64,000 nucleotides of DNA from assembly GCA_024220505.1 (NCBI GenBank), contig JAKZZE010000008.1, positions 1,302,001 through 1,366,000 on the forward strand, given 5' to 3'. The stretch is from Rhizopus arrhizus (Eukaryota > Mucoromycota > Mucoromycetes > Mucorales > Rhizopodaceae). Every line of letters begins with the position of its first letter. Positions within the stretch are counted from its first letter, which is position 1. The position numbers and the translations under genes are program-made. This document shows positions 49,801 through 59,756 of the stretch, piece after piece. The notes below the pieces were generated by a model. It was not told where the DNA came from and ran no database searches. It saw only the letters and a list, made by a program, of their open reading frames with translations.

Positions 49801-50830
49801 ATTGGATTGCACAGCAATCAAAATCGCTTTGCTGTGGGTGTCAACCCTAATGGTTTCAACAGACTTTTATCCACTAGATTCTATGCACAAATAGTTCGCC
49901 CTCGGCTAGGATATGGATTAGCGACCAATCGGTTTGCTGCTTCCTAAATAAAAGCGCTAGAAGATGCTCAGAATGAATTCTTACGACGAATAGATGGTGG
50001 ATCTAAACGAGCTTCAACCAAATTTATGAGTCACTTACCGCGTTTGCTAATAATGAAAGAACAAATAAGCATACTCCAAGCTCAATTTCTCCCTCAATCT
50101 TTTACGCTACCTGAAGATGCTCTCCTGACAAAAATTATGCTACACATACAATACGACAGACACCAACAGTGAAAAAAACTGTCCAAGTCCTCGCTTTGAA
50201 AAAGCATACCTCCTCCAGTGGAAGAACTCAGTATCCATACTTTCAAGGCCATCAGGAAACAATTTCTGCAACTGGGTCTGGATTATCAAAAACATCATAA
50301 AAATTCAAAACTGCTTTCTTGCTGTCGACCAGCAGTCTCACCTGATCCAATCCTTTGTTTGCCAATGACCCAAAAAGAGCGTAGACAATACATAAGGTGG
50401 CGGCTTGGATGGCTGCCTGGGGCAAACCCAAGCCCTGTCCCTTCTACCCGATTCAAACAATAACAAAAATGCATGCAATTCAATGTCTCAACATGCACAG
50501 CCGGCTCAAATGCTTAGTACTATAGAAGATCCTTTGTCGTTTCTTTTAAATCTTCTATCAACAAAAATTCCTCTTTCAAACCGTGCAGTTACCCCTTAGA
50601 TCCTTCGTTTGCCAACCATATGTTCAACCCTGTTTGGACTGGAACATCTTTACCACTCTATAGATACTTGTACCAGACCTACACATGGTCAGCTCCTTCT
50701 AAATTGGCTCCTAAAGCATCAAGGATGTTACCATGTTCCAAATACTGTTCCATTGACCTTTTTTTTACCCTTGATCCCAATGGGTTTTTTACCCTCACTT
50801 TACTTTACTTTATATTGAACTAGTCCGGAC
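49801..50830 (+). pseudogene. LINE reverse transcriptase C-terminal fragment
   Basis: Readable segments include GVNPNGFNRLLSTRFYAQIV, then RPRLGYGLATN, then AQNEFLRRIDGGSKRAS. Later come EELSIHTFKAIRKQFLQLGL and KERRQYIRWRLGWLPG. This layout matches the thumb and C-terminal part of fungal LINE ORF2 proteins. Several stops and frame changes interrupt it (first at about 49945). The fingers and palm of the polymerase are absent, as expected for a 5'-truncated copy. Confidence 0.65.
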
Positions 50831-51299
50831 GAACAGATGTGATAAATGCCCCGCGCTCAAATGGACTTTATAAATAATCTTCAATTTTTTTTAAAAAAAA
50901 GTGTCAGTTAGCAGATCAAGCAGCATAAATATAGCCTATTTTCTATGTAGTTTTGTAATCTTTAATTAACTTAATAAAGCTGGGAAAGTCTTTAAACTGT
51001 ATTTTTATTCATTTGCTACTTTTGATTTTTTTACTCTTTTTTTTTGGATATAATTTTTATAAGAGAGAGCAAAGTAACCAAATAATCAGACATGTAAATT
51101 AACAAGTCATGACATCAAGGATCGTCGTACTGGAGCAAGGCGACAGTAGAAAAGCTGAAGTACATTCTTATCAAAAAGGATTTGCTCCCTGGTAAAGCAA
51201 TAGACTTCGTTGGGAGATTCAATGTTGTCAATCACTATATTTTTCATAATCTATAATCACAAAAACAGTTGCATTAGATGACACAATAATTCAAGCATA

Positions 51300-52830
51300 T
51301 GATTGTGTTACTAAAGCAATTGCAGCAAGACACTTTTATTCGTTGTCAAGAACAACTAGGATGGCGTAACATGCTTTATGCCAATCGCATAATTCAATAG
51401 CATGACAACAAAGAATCGACTGCTGCTATCTATCTAGGATATCCGGGGCAAAATCCTCTAGTGAAGTAGTCAAGTTCTTTCTGCTCGATTAGTCTCTCGT
51501 CTGGCAGCATTAGTTCCAATCTCCATGGTCGTTTTCTGTTTGTTTGTTTGTGAGTTTAAATTCTGTTATTAAAAAATGTTTCTTATGATGACCAGCTAAA
51601 AATGCGATATCCGAATAAAATTCTCATACGCATACAAAAAAAAAAATCTATCTAGGATATCTATTCACGAGCAGTACACAGCAAGTATCCAACTATCTTG
51701 GCAGCATTATTACAAAAGTTGAGCAACACGCTGATATCCTAGCTCAACGAGGACCCTTCATACTGAGGCACAGCATGATTGCAAATGCACTCCTACTCAG
51801 TCACGATGGCTCACTCCGATGCTTCAATCGACGTACCCGACTTCAACTCAAGATTCCCTTGCTACAATTCTTATGCGACATTATCTTTGTGTTCTGAAGT
51901 CCTCGCCATTAACGATTCTGCCTTTACTTCTTTCAGAAAACGTAATACTGACATTAAAAAAAAATTAGTTGCTTCCAGTCCATGTTTCGTACTCTAATCA
52001 TATAGACTATGAAATCAACTGGACTGATCTGGATACTAGTACAGCAGAGGAAATGCATTTATCTAGAGTATGCCCAGCCTTGTTCACAAATGATCAAGCT
52101 TATAAAAACATATATTGGAAGTCACTCTTAGTAAAAGATATACATGGATTTAATGTTATCGATGGTAAGCTTACTACTAGAGGATCTTTTCTGTCTAGTC
52201 AGGGCTGAAACATATCTTGATCTCCTGCGTACAGGCAAAGTAGTAAAAGAAAACTCTTTTGACGCCCTTAAAAGCTCACCCAATTATGTTCTTGGAGGAT
52301 TTATACCCTTTTTTGGTTTTCAGCGTCCTGCGCCTCAGCTTGCCTCTCTATCCAGCTCGTCATCCCCAGATGGCACACCAATTGAAAAATTATACACCAA
52401 GTGAAACCAAAATCTTGAAATACTTCCTCTAGAGTGCCTCTTCTCTTCGTACCCTGGAGCAAGCAAATCTTCCTGGAACGAATTTTGGCACGCCTCAATC
52501 TCACATCCAGGACGGACCATTCTATGGAGGCTTTATCATTCAAAGCTTCCTACACGATCTCGTCTGCATAAAATCATGTCTAACTATATCACTGATGAAG
52601 GATGCATGATGTATGGTGCAATTGAAACAGATGAACACTTCTTGCGGTTCTGCCCAGTTAAACGATCTATATGGGATACATTAGCACAACGATGCCTCGC
52701 TCAACTTTCGCTACTGTCTTTTGATCAAATATATCGACCACTTCAAGCAACAGCCAAAATACTACCGCATTGAAAACTTGACCTCCTTCACCTAATTGCT
52801 TATGAGGATTTGAGCTTAGGAAGATTATAC
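51300..52830 (+). pseudogene. second LINE ORF2 fragment with zf-RVT-like end
   Basis: Segments include AIYLGYP (after a WRNML-like block), SNYLGSIITKVEQHADILAQ and HSMIANALLLSHDGSL. These correspond to the RT region after the palm in which LINEs show YLGYPL. The 3' part reads MSNYITDEGCMMYGAIETDE followed by HFLRFCPVKRSIWDTL, which fits the zinc-binding C-terminal domain (zf-RVT) of L1-type ORF2. Stops and frameshifts are frequent. Confidence 0.6.
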
Positions 52831-53048
52831 TGAAAATCTATTTTTGAAGACACACCTTTTTGACCAAATGAAGCAGCAGCAATAGCCACAGTGCTACTTA
52901 GACGAATCCACAATAAAAATTTATATAGTCAAGAAATGTAGGAATATTACAATTCAATATGTTAATAGTTATTTTATTGTTGTAACTTCCCTTAAGTTGT
53001 AATAGTCCTCGTCTGGAGATAGCACTAGAATATAATCATACAAAAAAA

Positions 53049-53060
53049 TTCCGGAAATAG
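53049..53060 (+). repeat. 12-bp direct repeat, right copy (putative target-site duplication)
   Basis: TTCCGGAAATAG preceded by seven A residues (53042-53048). The left copy is at 49789-49800. Confidence 0.6.
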
Positions 53061-53288
53061 TTACAATCACTAAATTATTTCTTTAATTATGACAACTTCG
53101 CTCATTAAAATTGAGCAATTATTAGAACTACGTAAAAGTATTAGAACCCTATGTAAATAAGAAAACAAGTGATATACAGGCTCTAGTTTTTTGTGTTTAT
53201 TTGATTTACTGCACAAAAGATTGATAAAAAAAAACTTGTGATTTACTTTATTACAATACAACAAAAAAGTCAACTGTATTTTTTTTTC

Positions 53289-54342
53289 TTAGTTTGAGAT
53301 CTTGAAGGTGTTTGATTCAAAGGTACATGATGTATCAGATTTCTTTGAGGTGACTTGAAGCTTGTAGTGATAATCAGCGCTGGTATCCACATTATTCAAT
53401 TTAAGATGATCCTTGAGAGTGAAGGAGTTTTGAAGAGCTTCACTACCAGACCAAGCGATGTCAACCAATTCATCTCCCTTGTACAACTCAACCTTGGTCA
53501 AGGAGTCGGTTTGAGAGGTGCTGTCACGATCGACTTGGATATGAATGTGATCGTCGACATTGAATGTACTACCAGCTTTAGGATAATCAACAGACAAACC
53601 GAAACAACCGTTATAGTGTTCATTGGAGAAAATGTTGGCATCATCAAGGTGTTCAGCATATTCAGTTACACCAGCAGCATTGGTGTGAGATCCAGAAGTG
53701 ACCTTGAAAGTGTGAGATGTTTCTAAACAGTCAGGACCATGTTGGCCATTAACTAAGTTTGTAACCCAAACACTAAACATTAATTAGCTTTTTGTTGCTA
53801 TTTTTAAACCTTGATTTTTTTTTTTCTTACCGATAATAGTAAAGACCAGCAGCAGCACTCTTGGGGATTGTGTCAGTAATAGAAGCAGAGGATTGCAAAG
53901 CATATTTTCCTTTCCAAACATTCTGAACATATTTAGCTTTTCCTTTAGAGTCAACAGAATATAACTAATTGAACTTTTTTTTTAGAATTTTGCTAATTTA
54001 AAAATCTGGTGTTACATTACATCTAGGCCAGTAACAGTCTTTGTGCGTTTATCAGCTTTTCTAGCTTAAAAGGCAAATCATTAAAAACTAAAATCAGGAC
54101 TATTTCTCTATATACTTACTAACAGTAACCTTGGTTTTACTACCAGCAACTACGACAGTTGAAGCAGTAGGAAAAGTGACATCAAGGCCTAATCATTGTG
54201 TGTCAATTGTATTCATAGCAATAAAAATATTGCACTTACCACTACACCAAGACTTCATGGCATCACTGTAAGAATCAGCTGTAGTGAAGGAAACGGCTGT
54301 GGACAAAACGAGTGCAGAAATGGCGGCAACAGAGAACTTCAT
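53289..54342 (-). CDS. secreted protein with Kre9/Knh1-like Ig-type domain
   Basis: Five exons (54342-54240, 54188-54120, 54064-54021, 53964-53831, 53772-53289) give 277 aa. A signal peptide starts MKFSVAAISALVLSTAVS. The first domain (VTFPTASTVVVAGSKTKVTV ... SAAAGLYYYRVWVTNL) resembles the Ser/Thr-rich GPI-anchored/Kre9-Knh1 N-terminal beta-sandwich. The second half (GLSVDYPKAGSTFNVDDHIH ... TSADYHYKLQVTSKK) is a similar beta-sandwich, so the protein may consist of two related repeats. Cysteines are few (C in MKSWCS, HGPDC, NGCFG, DTSCT) and could form disulfides. There is no C-terminal hydrophobic GPI signal, so it is probably released to the wall or medium. The Kre9/Knh1 relation is inference from layout; the function is unproven. 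Confidence 0.65.
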
Positions 54343-54586
54343 GATTTAAAAATTTGGTATATGCCTTTGAATGATAATTAAAAAAAAAAAAAGAATAAAG
54401 AAATTGAAAGAAAGAAAAGTTTTATCTTTTTTTAAATAGTAAAAATAAATGATGGGAACTCAGGTAACGTTTAATTAACATTTAAAAGTAGACAGGGTGG
54501 TACAGTCAATAAAATGGCAAATGAAACAAAGCTTTGCCCTTTAAAAATATGGTCCCAGACTCTCGTCCACAAGGTTTATTTTTGTT

Positions 54587-55085
54587 TCATTCTCCGCTCA
54601 ACATTTGAATTGCATGAGAATAGGCGGATGGAAGTGAAAGCACTGCAGCCCTGTCTTGACCATCTCGTAGAACATTGAGTATTCTAACTCTGTCTGTTTG
54701 ATCAACTTTATGAGTTTGAATAATGCTTTTCCATGCAAATTCCATTGCCTCAAAATATTCTTGGCAATCCAATGACTTTTTGGTTTCGTTGAATTCATCA
54801 AAAACATCATGAAAATCACCTGTCAGATTAAGCAAAATTTGAATGCTGCTTGATGTCTTTAAATGTAAAGTGAGTTGAACTACATGTGTAAAATCTTTCC
54901 AATACTCTTGTATTGTGTCATAGCCACCAGGCTCATTCCTTGTCAATGTTAAACTTACAATTTGAAAAATGAACTTAAGCTTACCTTTTATGAAATTTAC
55001 GCTGTATTTGGGCATAGTCATGTTCAATTTTCTCAATCCTTGTTGTTTCATGTCTTTCTTCTTTAAGTATATCTTCTGTTTCCAT
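54587..55085 (-). CDS. hypothetical helical protein
   Basis: Two exons (55085-54985 and 54938-54587) with a 46-nt intron give 150 aa. The N-terminus is highly charged (METEDILKEERHETTRIEKI) and helical; the rest is amphipathic helix (IQEYWKDFTHVVQLTLHLK, then YFEAMEFAWKSIIQTH) and ends SYSHAIQMLSGE-like. No family was recognised. It sits between the secreted protein and the purine permease, both also on the minus strand. Conserved codon structure across the intron supports a real gene. Confidence 0.6.
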
Positions 55086-55162
55086 TATTAAATATAATTA
55101 TGAAAAAAGAAAAGAGTAAAAACTTTTATTTTTTTTTTCACGTCAAATTATATACACAAAAA

Positions 55163-57040
55163 TTAATGCTTTTCAGATCTATCAATGGATATTGTTTCTA
55201 TGCCTAATGTGGAGTCGTTTTCTGCTCCTAATATAACGGTTGGACTTTCGTCATTTTCTTCAGTTGCTTGATGGTGCTTCGATACATCATCATCTTCGAA
55301 CTCATACTCATCTGCACGCCAATCAAATTCTCTTCCGCGTACTTTTGCAACAATGAATTGCATCCAAATGGGCATAAATGATCTGCTAAGTACAGCTGTC
55401 CACCAATTTTCACGCTGCGAATAATCTGGATGTATGCGGCCACGAGTACCCTTGTCTATTAAATAAACTGTACCATTTAAAATGATATAGGCAAAGATGC
55501 CACCGATAACACCATAAGCAATAGAGTAGGTAAAAGGCATAACGGCCATCGTGATGAATGCTGGAATAGCATCACCAGGATAATCCCAATTGATATTACG
55601 TACACTAGATGTCATCATAGATCCAACTAAAATTAAAGCAGGACCTGTTGACCAAGGTGGAAAACTAGCAAAGATAGGTGAAAAGAAGATGGAAATAAAG
55701 AAACCAAAGGCTACACAAAGGGCTGTGAGGCCTGTTCTACCCCCTTCAGCAATACCTGCGCCAGATTCAACAAAGGCAGTACATGAAGAGGTACCAAAGC
55801 AAGAGCCAATAGATACACAGCAGGCATCAGCCAAAAATGCCCAGGTTGAATGTTCAAAATCACCTGCCTTGTCTGTAAAGCCACCATAACGTGCCATAGA
55901 GTACATGGTACCTGTGGTATCCAAGATATCGACATAAAGGAAGGTGATCAAGGCAATCCAGATATCTTTTGATGTCAAGTCAAAGTTGAATCGGCCCATC
56001 ACATTCTTTAGGTTGTGTACAGTGACCACCTTTTTGAAATAGTTAAACATTTGGTCACCTTCTTCAGTATAAGGAAAGTAGGTGATAGGACTATTACGTG
56101 GCCAAGAAGTGATAGCAATAGCAATAATACCAATCAAAATAGCACCTCGAACGCGAAACATGATGAGAAGCGCCATGAGCATTAAGCCAAGAAGACCCAT
56201 GTACATTGTAGGGGAAGTCATATGTCCCGAAAGACAAGAGCCATTTGCGTCCAAGTCAGCAGTAGGACAGCCACCAAGAGTGACAAGCGTAGAATAGTCT
56301 AATCGTACCAGGCCGATACCAGCAGATGATTGTAAACCAATAAAACACAAATAAAGTCCAATACCACAACCCATGGCAACCTTGATACTCATAGGAATGA
56401 TACGAGCAAGCCACTGTCGGACACCAAATAGAGAAAGTACGAAAAAAATGACACCTTCAATGAAAACAGCAGCCAAAGCAGTTTCATAAGGTACTTTACC
56501 AGAGCCGTGGTATCCAACAATTGTATAAGTAAAATAGGCATTTAAACCCATACTGTTACAATTAGGTTATTAACATAGTAATTATATGTATTCTTATTTA
56601 CCCAGGAGCCATACCAAGCGGCAAATTAGCAAAAGTACCAATCAAAATACTTGAAATCATAGCACAAATGGAAGTTGACATAATCAAGTCAAGTCTAAAA
56701 CTATATACACATTGTGTATAAGCAGGATCGTTGTCACAAGTGGTATCGCTTCCTGTAGGGGTACAAACACATGTACCGCCTGTTTCTGAGATAATAGAAG
56801 CATTGACAGAAATAATATAAGCCTGTATAAAAAATAAAAATTAATTCAACTTTTTTTTTTTAAAAAAAAAAGCTGTGGAATACTTGCCATAGCAAAGAAA
56901 ACGGTTATTCCAGCACGTATTTCTGTCATAAATTTTGTGCCTTTTCTTTCTCTTCTATGTCCAGAGTTTTCTAATTGAAAATATTTTCCAACAACTGACC
57001 GTGCCACTCGATCATTTATTTTATCTACCCAATTTGTCAT
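55163..57040 (-). CDS. azgA: AzgA-type purine permease
   Basis: Three exons (57040-56888, 56822-56602, 56552-55163) give 587 aa with about twelve membrane segments. It matches the AzgA group of NCS2-like nucleobase transporters: FMTEIRAGITVFFAMA joined to YIISVNASIISETGG, the Cys-containing loop GTCVCTP, ANLPLGMAPGMGLNAYFTYT, and the later FGTSSCTAFVESGAGIAEGG region containing the conserved TSS/ESGAG elements. Fungal AzgA proteins import adenine, guanine and hypoxanthine with protons. The first intron starts with GC (ATG|GCAAGT) instead of GT; using it restores the highly conserved MAYIISVNA. A pair of inverted CGG triplets lies 310-340 bp upstream. Confidence 0.94.
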
Positions 57041-57882
57041 TTGTTTTAGTTGAATAAGAACATACGTCAAAATTCTGCTCAGAAAAAAAAAAACTTTTTT
57101 TATTATTTTGTAATTAAAATGGAGCACAAAAAACGGTAGAAAGTATAGTCAACGTCACATCTTAATCCCTTATTAGTTTAATTGGAGGTTTCCTTTTGAC
57201 TGCTGAAAAAACTTTAGGTAGAGAGAAAGAAAGAAAGAATGCTGTTACAATGTGTTACTTGAAAGTCAAAAATTAAAATGTAAACAATGAACAAATGTTC
57301 ATACTACCATACCGTGGGTAAATGTATTAGAAAACAAAAAAAGAAGGGATTCGGATGGGTCCCCGAACACATCCGAAATTGAAACAAGGTCAATAAAATA
57401 CTTTGTTCGTGATATTAAAAGAAGACATAATGAAGCTATAAATAACGATGTTACTTGAAGTGAAGTATTACACAAGAAAGAAACACTTGGAAAGTAACTT
57501 AATTTTTAATATAAAATGCTCAAGTGCAATATTAATTAAGTGATTATAGTAAATACAAATTTGGTAATTTCGAGATTAATTATCTCTCCGATCTATTCAC
57601 TTACACATCTTTTTTGTTTATATTTAATAGTGAAACTGTCTATAGCATACTATGTGTGGGATATAAGACTAATTCTATTCTTATGGTATATGGCTTCTAT
57701 TAAGACTGTATAACATAAATGTAAAGTAAAGGACTTTGTTGAATTTTCTTATCCTTGTAGCATGGAAAACAAAGCCTGCTCGTGATAGCCAGAGATTCAA
57801 CAAGCGATTCCTGAGATTAAATAGCAACCCCGCATATACACCTTTATTATTACGTTCTTTTTTTTATACAATAACAACCAAT
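57041..57882. other. divergent intergenic region between azgA and the adenylate kinase gene
   Basis: A likely bidirectional promoter. AT-rich, no gene; contains the inverted repeat at 57350-57377. Confidence 0.55.
57350..57377. promoter_or_regulatory. inverted CGG-type repeat upstream of azgA
   Basis: TTCGGATG (57350-57357) and CATCCGAA (57370-57377) form a perfect 8-bp inverted repeat with a 12-nt gap that itself holds CCCCGAA. Zn2Cys6 activators bind CGG/CCG pairs; the Aspergillus purine regulator UaY uses TCGG-N6-CCGA upstream of azgA. Here the nearest TCGG...CCGA pair has a spacer of 8, so identity with a UaY site is not established. Confidence 0.35.
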
Positions 57883-59660
57883 ATGATGAGAAGATGCTTT
57901 TTTCAGGTTCTCCAACAGCGGAAGTCTATTCTACTCAAGCCCTTAGTAGCTCCCCGTGTATACTATACAACTACCTCTGTACCTAGAAGATTACCTGTTT
58001 TAGCTGAAAGAACCAGTAAGTCTTTCAATAAAGAGAGTTTCAATAGTAACACACTTTCTTCTTAGATAGCAACTCTTCTCGATCGCCCGGCCAAGAAGCT
58101 GCTGATAAAAGGTTGGATACAGCAAATAGAAGTCTGATAATGTTTTAGTTATACTTATGATTTATTAGAGCAACAGAGATAAAGGACGCAAAATTAATAT
58201 TTAATCAAGCGTGGAAAAATATTGAAGATCATTATGGAAGAGAAAATATTCAGTTGCCTAGAGAATTTATCTTTTTGATGGGTGCACCAGGGTAAGTATG
58301 AGACAACTTGTTTGAGGCAGTTATCATTAAGCCTATAAAGGTCAGGAAAAGGTACCCATACCCCTTCTATATTGAGGGCACGTGGTATTACCAATCCTCC
58401 TATTTCAGTATCTCAATTGCTTCAAACACCAGAATGCAAAGAACTCATTAACCAGGGACAAATGATATCAGATAGATACGTTATGGAACTCATATTACAT
58501 GCTATGTTGGATTGTGATCCTACCGTGGGTGTCTTGGTAGATGGATTTCCTCGAACAGACATTCAGGTTGAGGCATTAAAATTGCTGCATGATAAAATGA
58601 CCGAACTTAGAAGGGAACATTGGAATACCGATAGAACAGATCAATTTCCGTAAGTCATCGTGTGTATCCCTGTTGATCTATATTAATTTTGTACATAGAC
58701 GACCTGTATTTCGTATATGTGTACTTTATGTAGATGAAGAAATTTCTGTGCAAAGGCAATTGACAAGGGGTAGAATGATACGTGAGCATAATTTAGAAGT
58801 AAAAAAAACTGGACAAGGTGTTTTGTGGGAAGAGCGTGTAACAGATAATGATGAAAGTGTAAAGAAAAGAAAAAAGCTCATAATTCGACATTTGCTAAAA
58901 TGATATTTATAGTTGATTCGTGAGAGATATGCCATCTTCAAGGCACATTATGGATCTCTATTGAAGTTATCAAAGATGTTCCCTTTTCGTAAGTAAAAGT
59001 GCATAGACTTGATTTGAATACAGATTTATGATTTCATTAGATTTGGTAAATGCAACTGGGTCCATTAAAGAAGTGCTTCAAATCATTTTAAAAGAATTTG
59101 AATACCAATCTTCATTAGAATTGGATTCTGATACTTATGATGCTATCTCTCATATTCCATTGGCAACACAAATTGGTGTTCATGCACGTCAGGTACAAAA
59201 GTAAAAGACTGTAAATTTCAGTTGATGTTAAAAAAGATTGCTTATATAGGACCTTATAAGCAGACTAGAGCATTATCAACAAACTGAACCATACAATGTT
59301 CAAAAGGCTATCAAATTCATTGACAATCATGTCATTCCGCAAGTGAACAGACATTCCATTAGTGGACATGCAAACATTAGAACGTAAAATAGCATCAGTT
59401 TACAATGATATTGCACATGAAAGCTAAATATTTGATGTAGTGACGATCCTATGTTAGGGGATGATCATTTTGCTAATATTGTAATGGATGTTTTATCTGA
59501 AAGAGGTTACCATGTTTCTTTAGACCGCAGAGCTCATCATGTTCCTGTTCGTTTTGATATGAAAACAGGAAAGATTGAACTAGAAACTCACCATGTTTAT
59601 TTATTAACCGTTGAATATCCTAAGCATTATATTCGACCTTTAGAACAGAAATTTAATTAA
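57883..59660 (+). CDS. adenylate kinase-type nucleotide kinase, probably mitochondrial
   Basis: Nine exons (57883-58015, 58066-58111, 58169-58291, 58341-58649, 58699-58858, 58913-58988, 59041-59192, 59250-59383, 59441-59660) give 450 aa. The N-terminus (MMRRCFFQVLQQRKSILLK) is basic and fits mitochondrial import. The P-loop is assembled over an intron: FLMGAPG joined to SGKGTHTPSILRARG. The NMP-binding and LID-type elements follow: SVSQLLQTPECKELINQG, GVLVDGFPRTDIQVEAL, and FRICVLYVDEEISVQRQL. The C-terminal 200 residues (ISHIPLATQIGVHARQ, DDHFANIVMDVLSERG, VYLLTVEYPKHYIRPL) extend well beyond a normal adenylate kinase (about 220 aa) and resemble the plant-type large adenylate kinases with a DUF1977-like tail. 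It interconverts AMP, ATP and ADP; nucleotide specificity of this long form is uncertain. Confidence 0.85.
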
Positions 59661-59756
59661 AATTCTACTACTAATTATTACGCTATTTTTAAATATTATC
59701 TTTATTATACGAAAAGTAGAACTATTTTATGTACAACTTTTTTTTTTAAAAAAAAA

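Larger units (their letters stand above)
49801..53048 (+). mobile_element. non-LTR retrotransposon (LINE) relic, 5'-truncated
   Basis: Plus-strand remains of reverse-transcriptase C-terminal regions are spread over 3.2 kb. Both ends carry the same 12-bp sequence, and the right end has seven A residues directly before the repeat, as left by target-primed reverse transcription. The body holds two kinds of RT-derived sequence (49801-50830 and about 51300-52830), so it may be a composite or two nested insertions. No intact catalytic YADD region was found. Confidence 0.65.
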
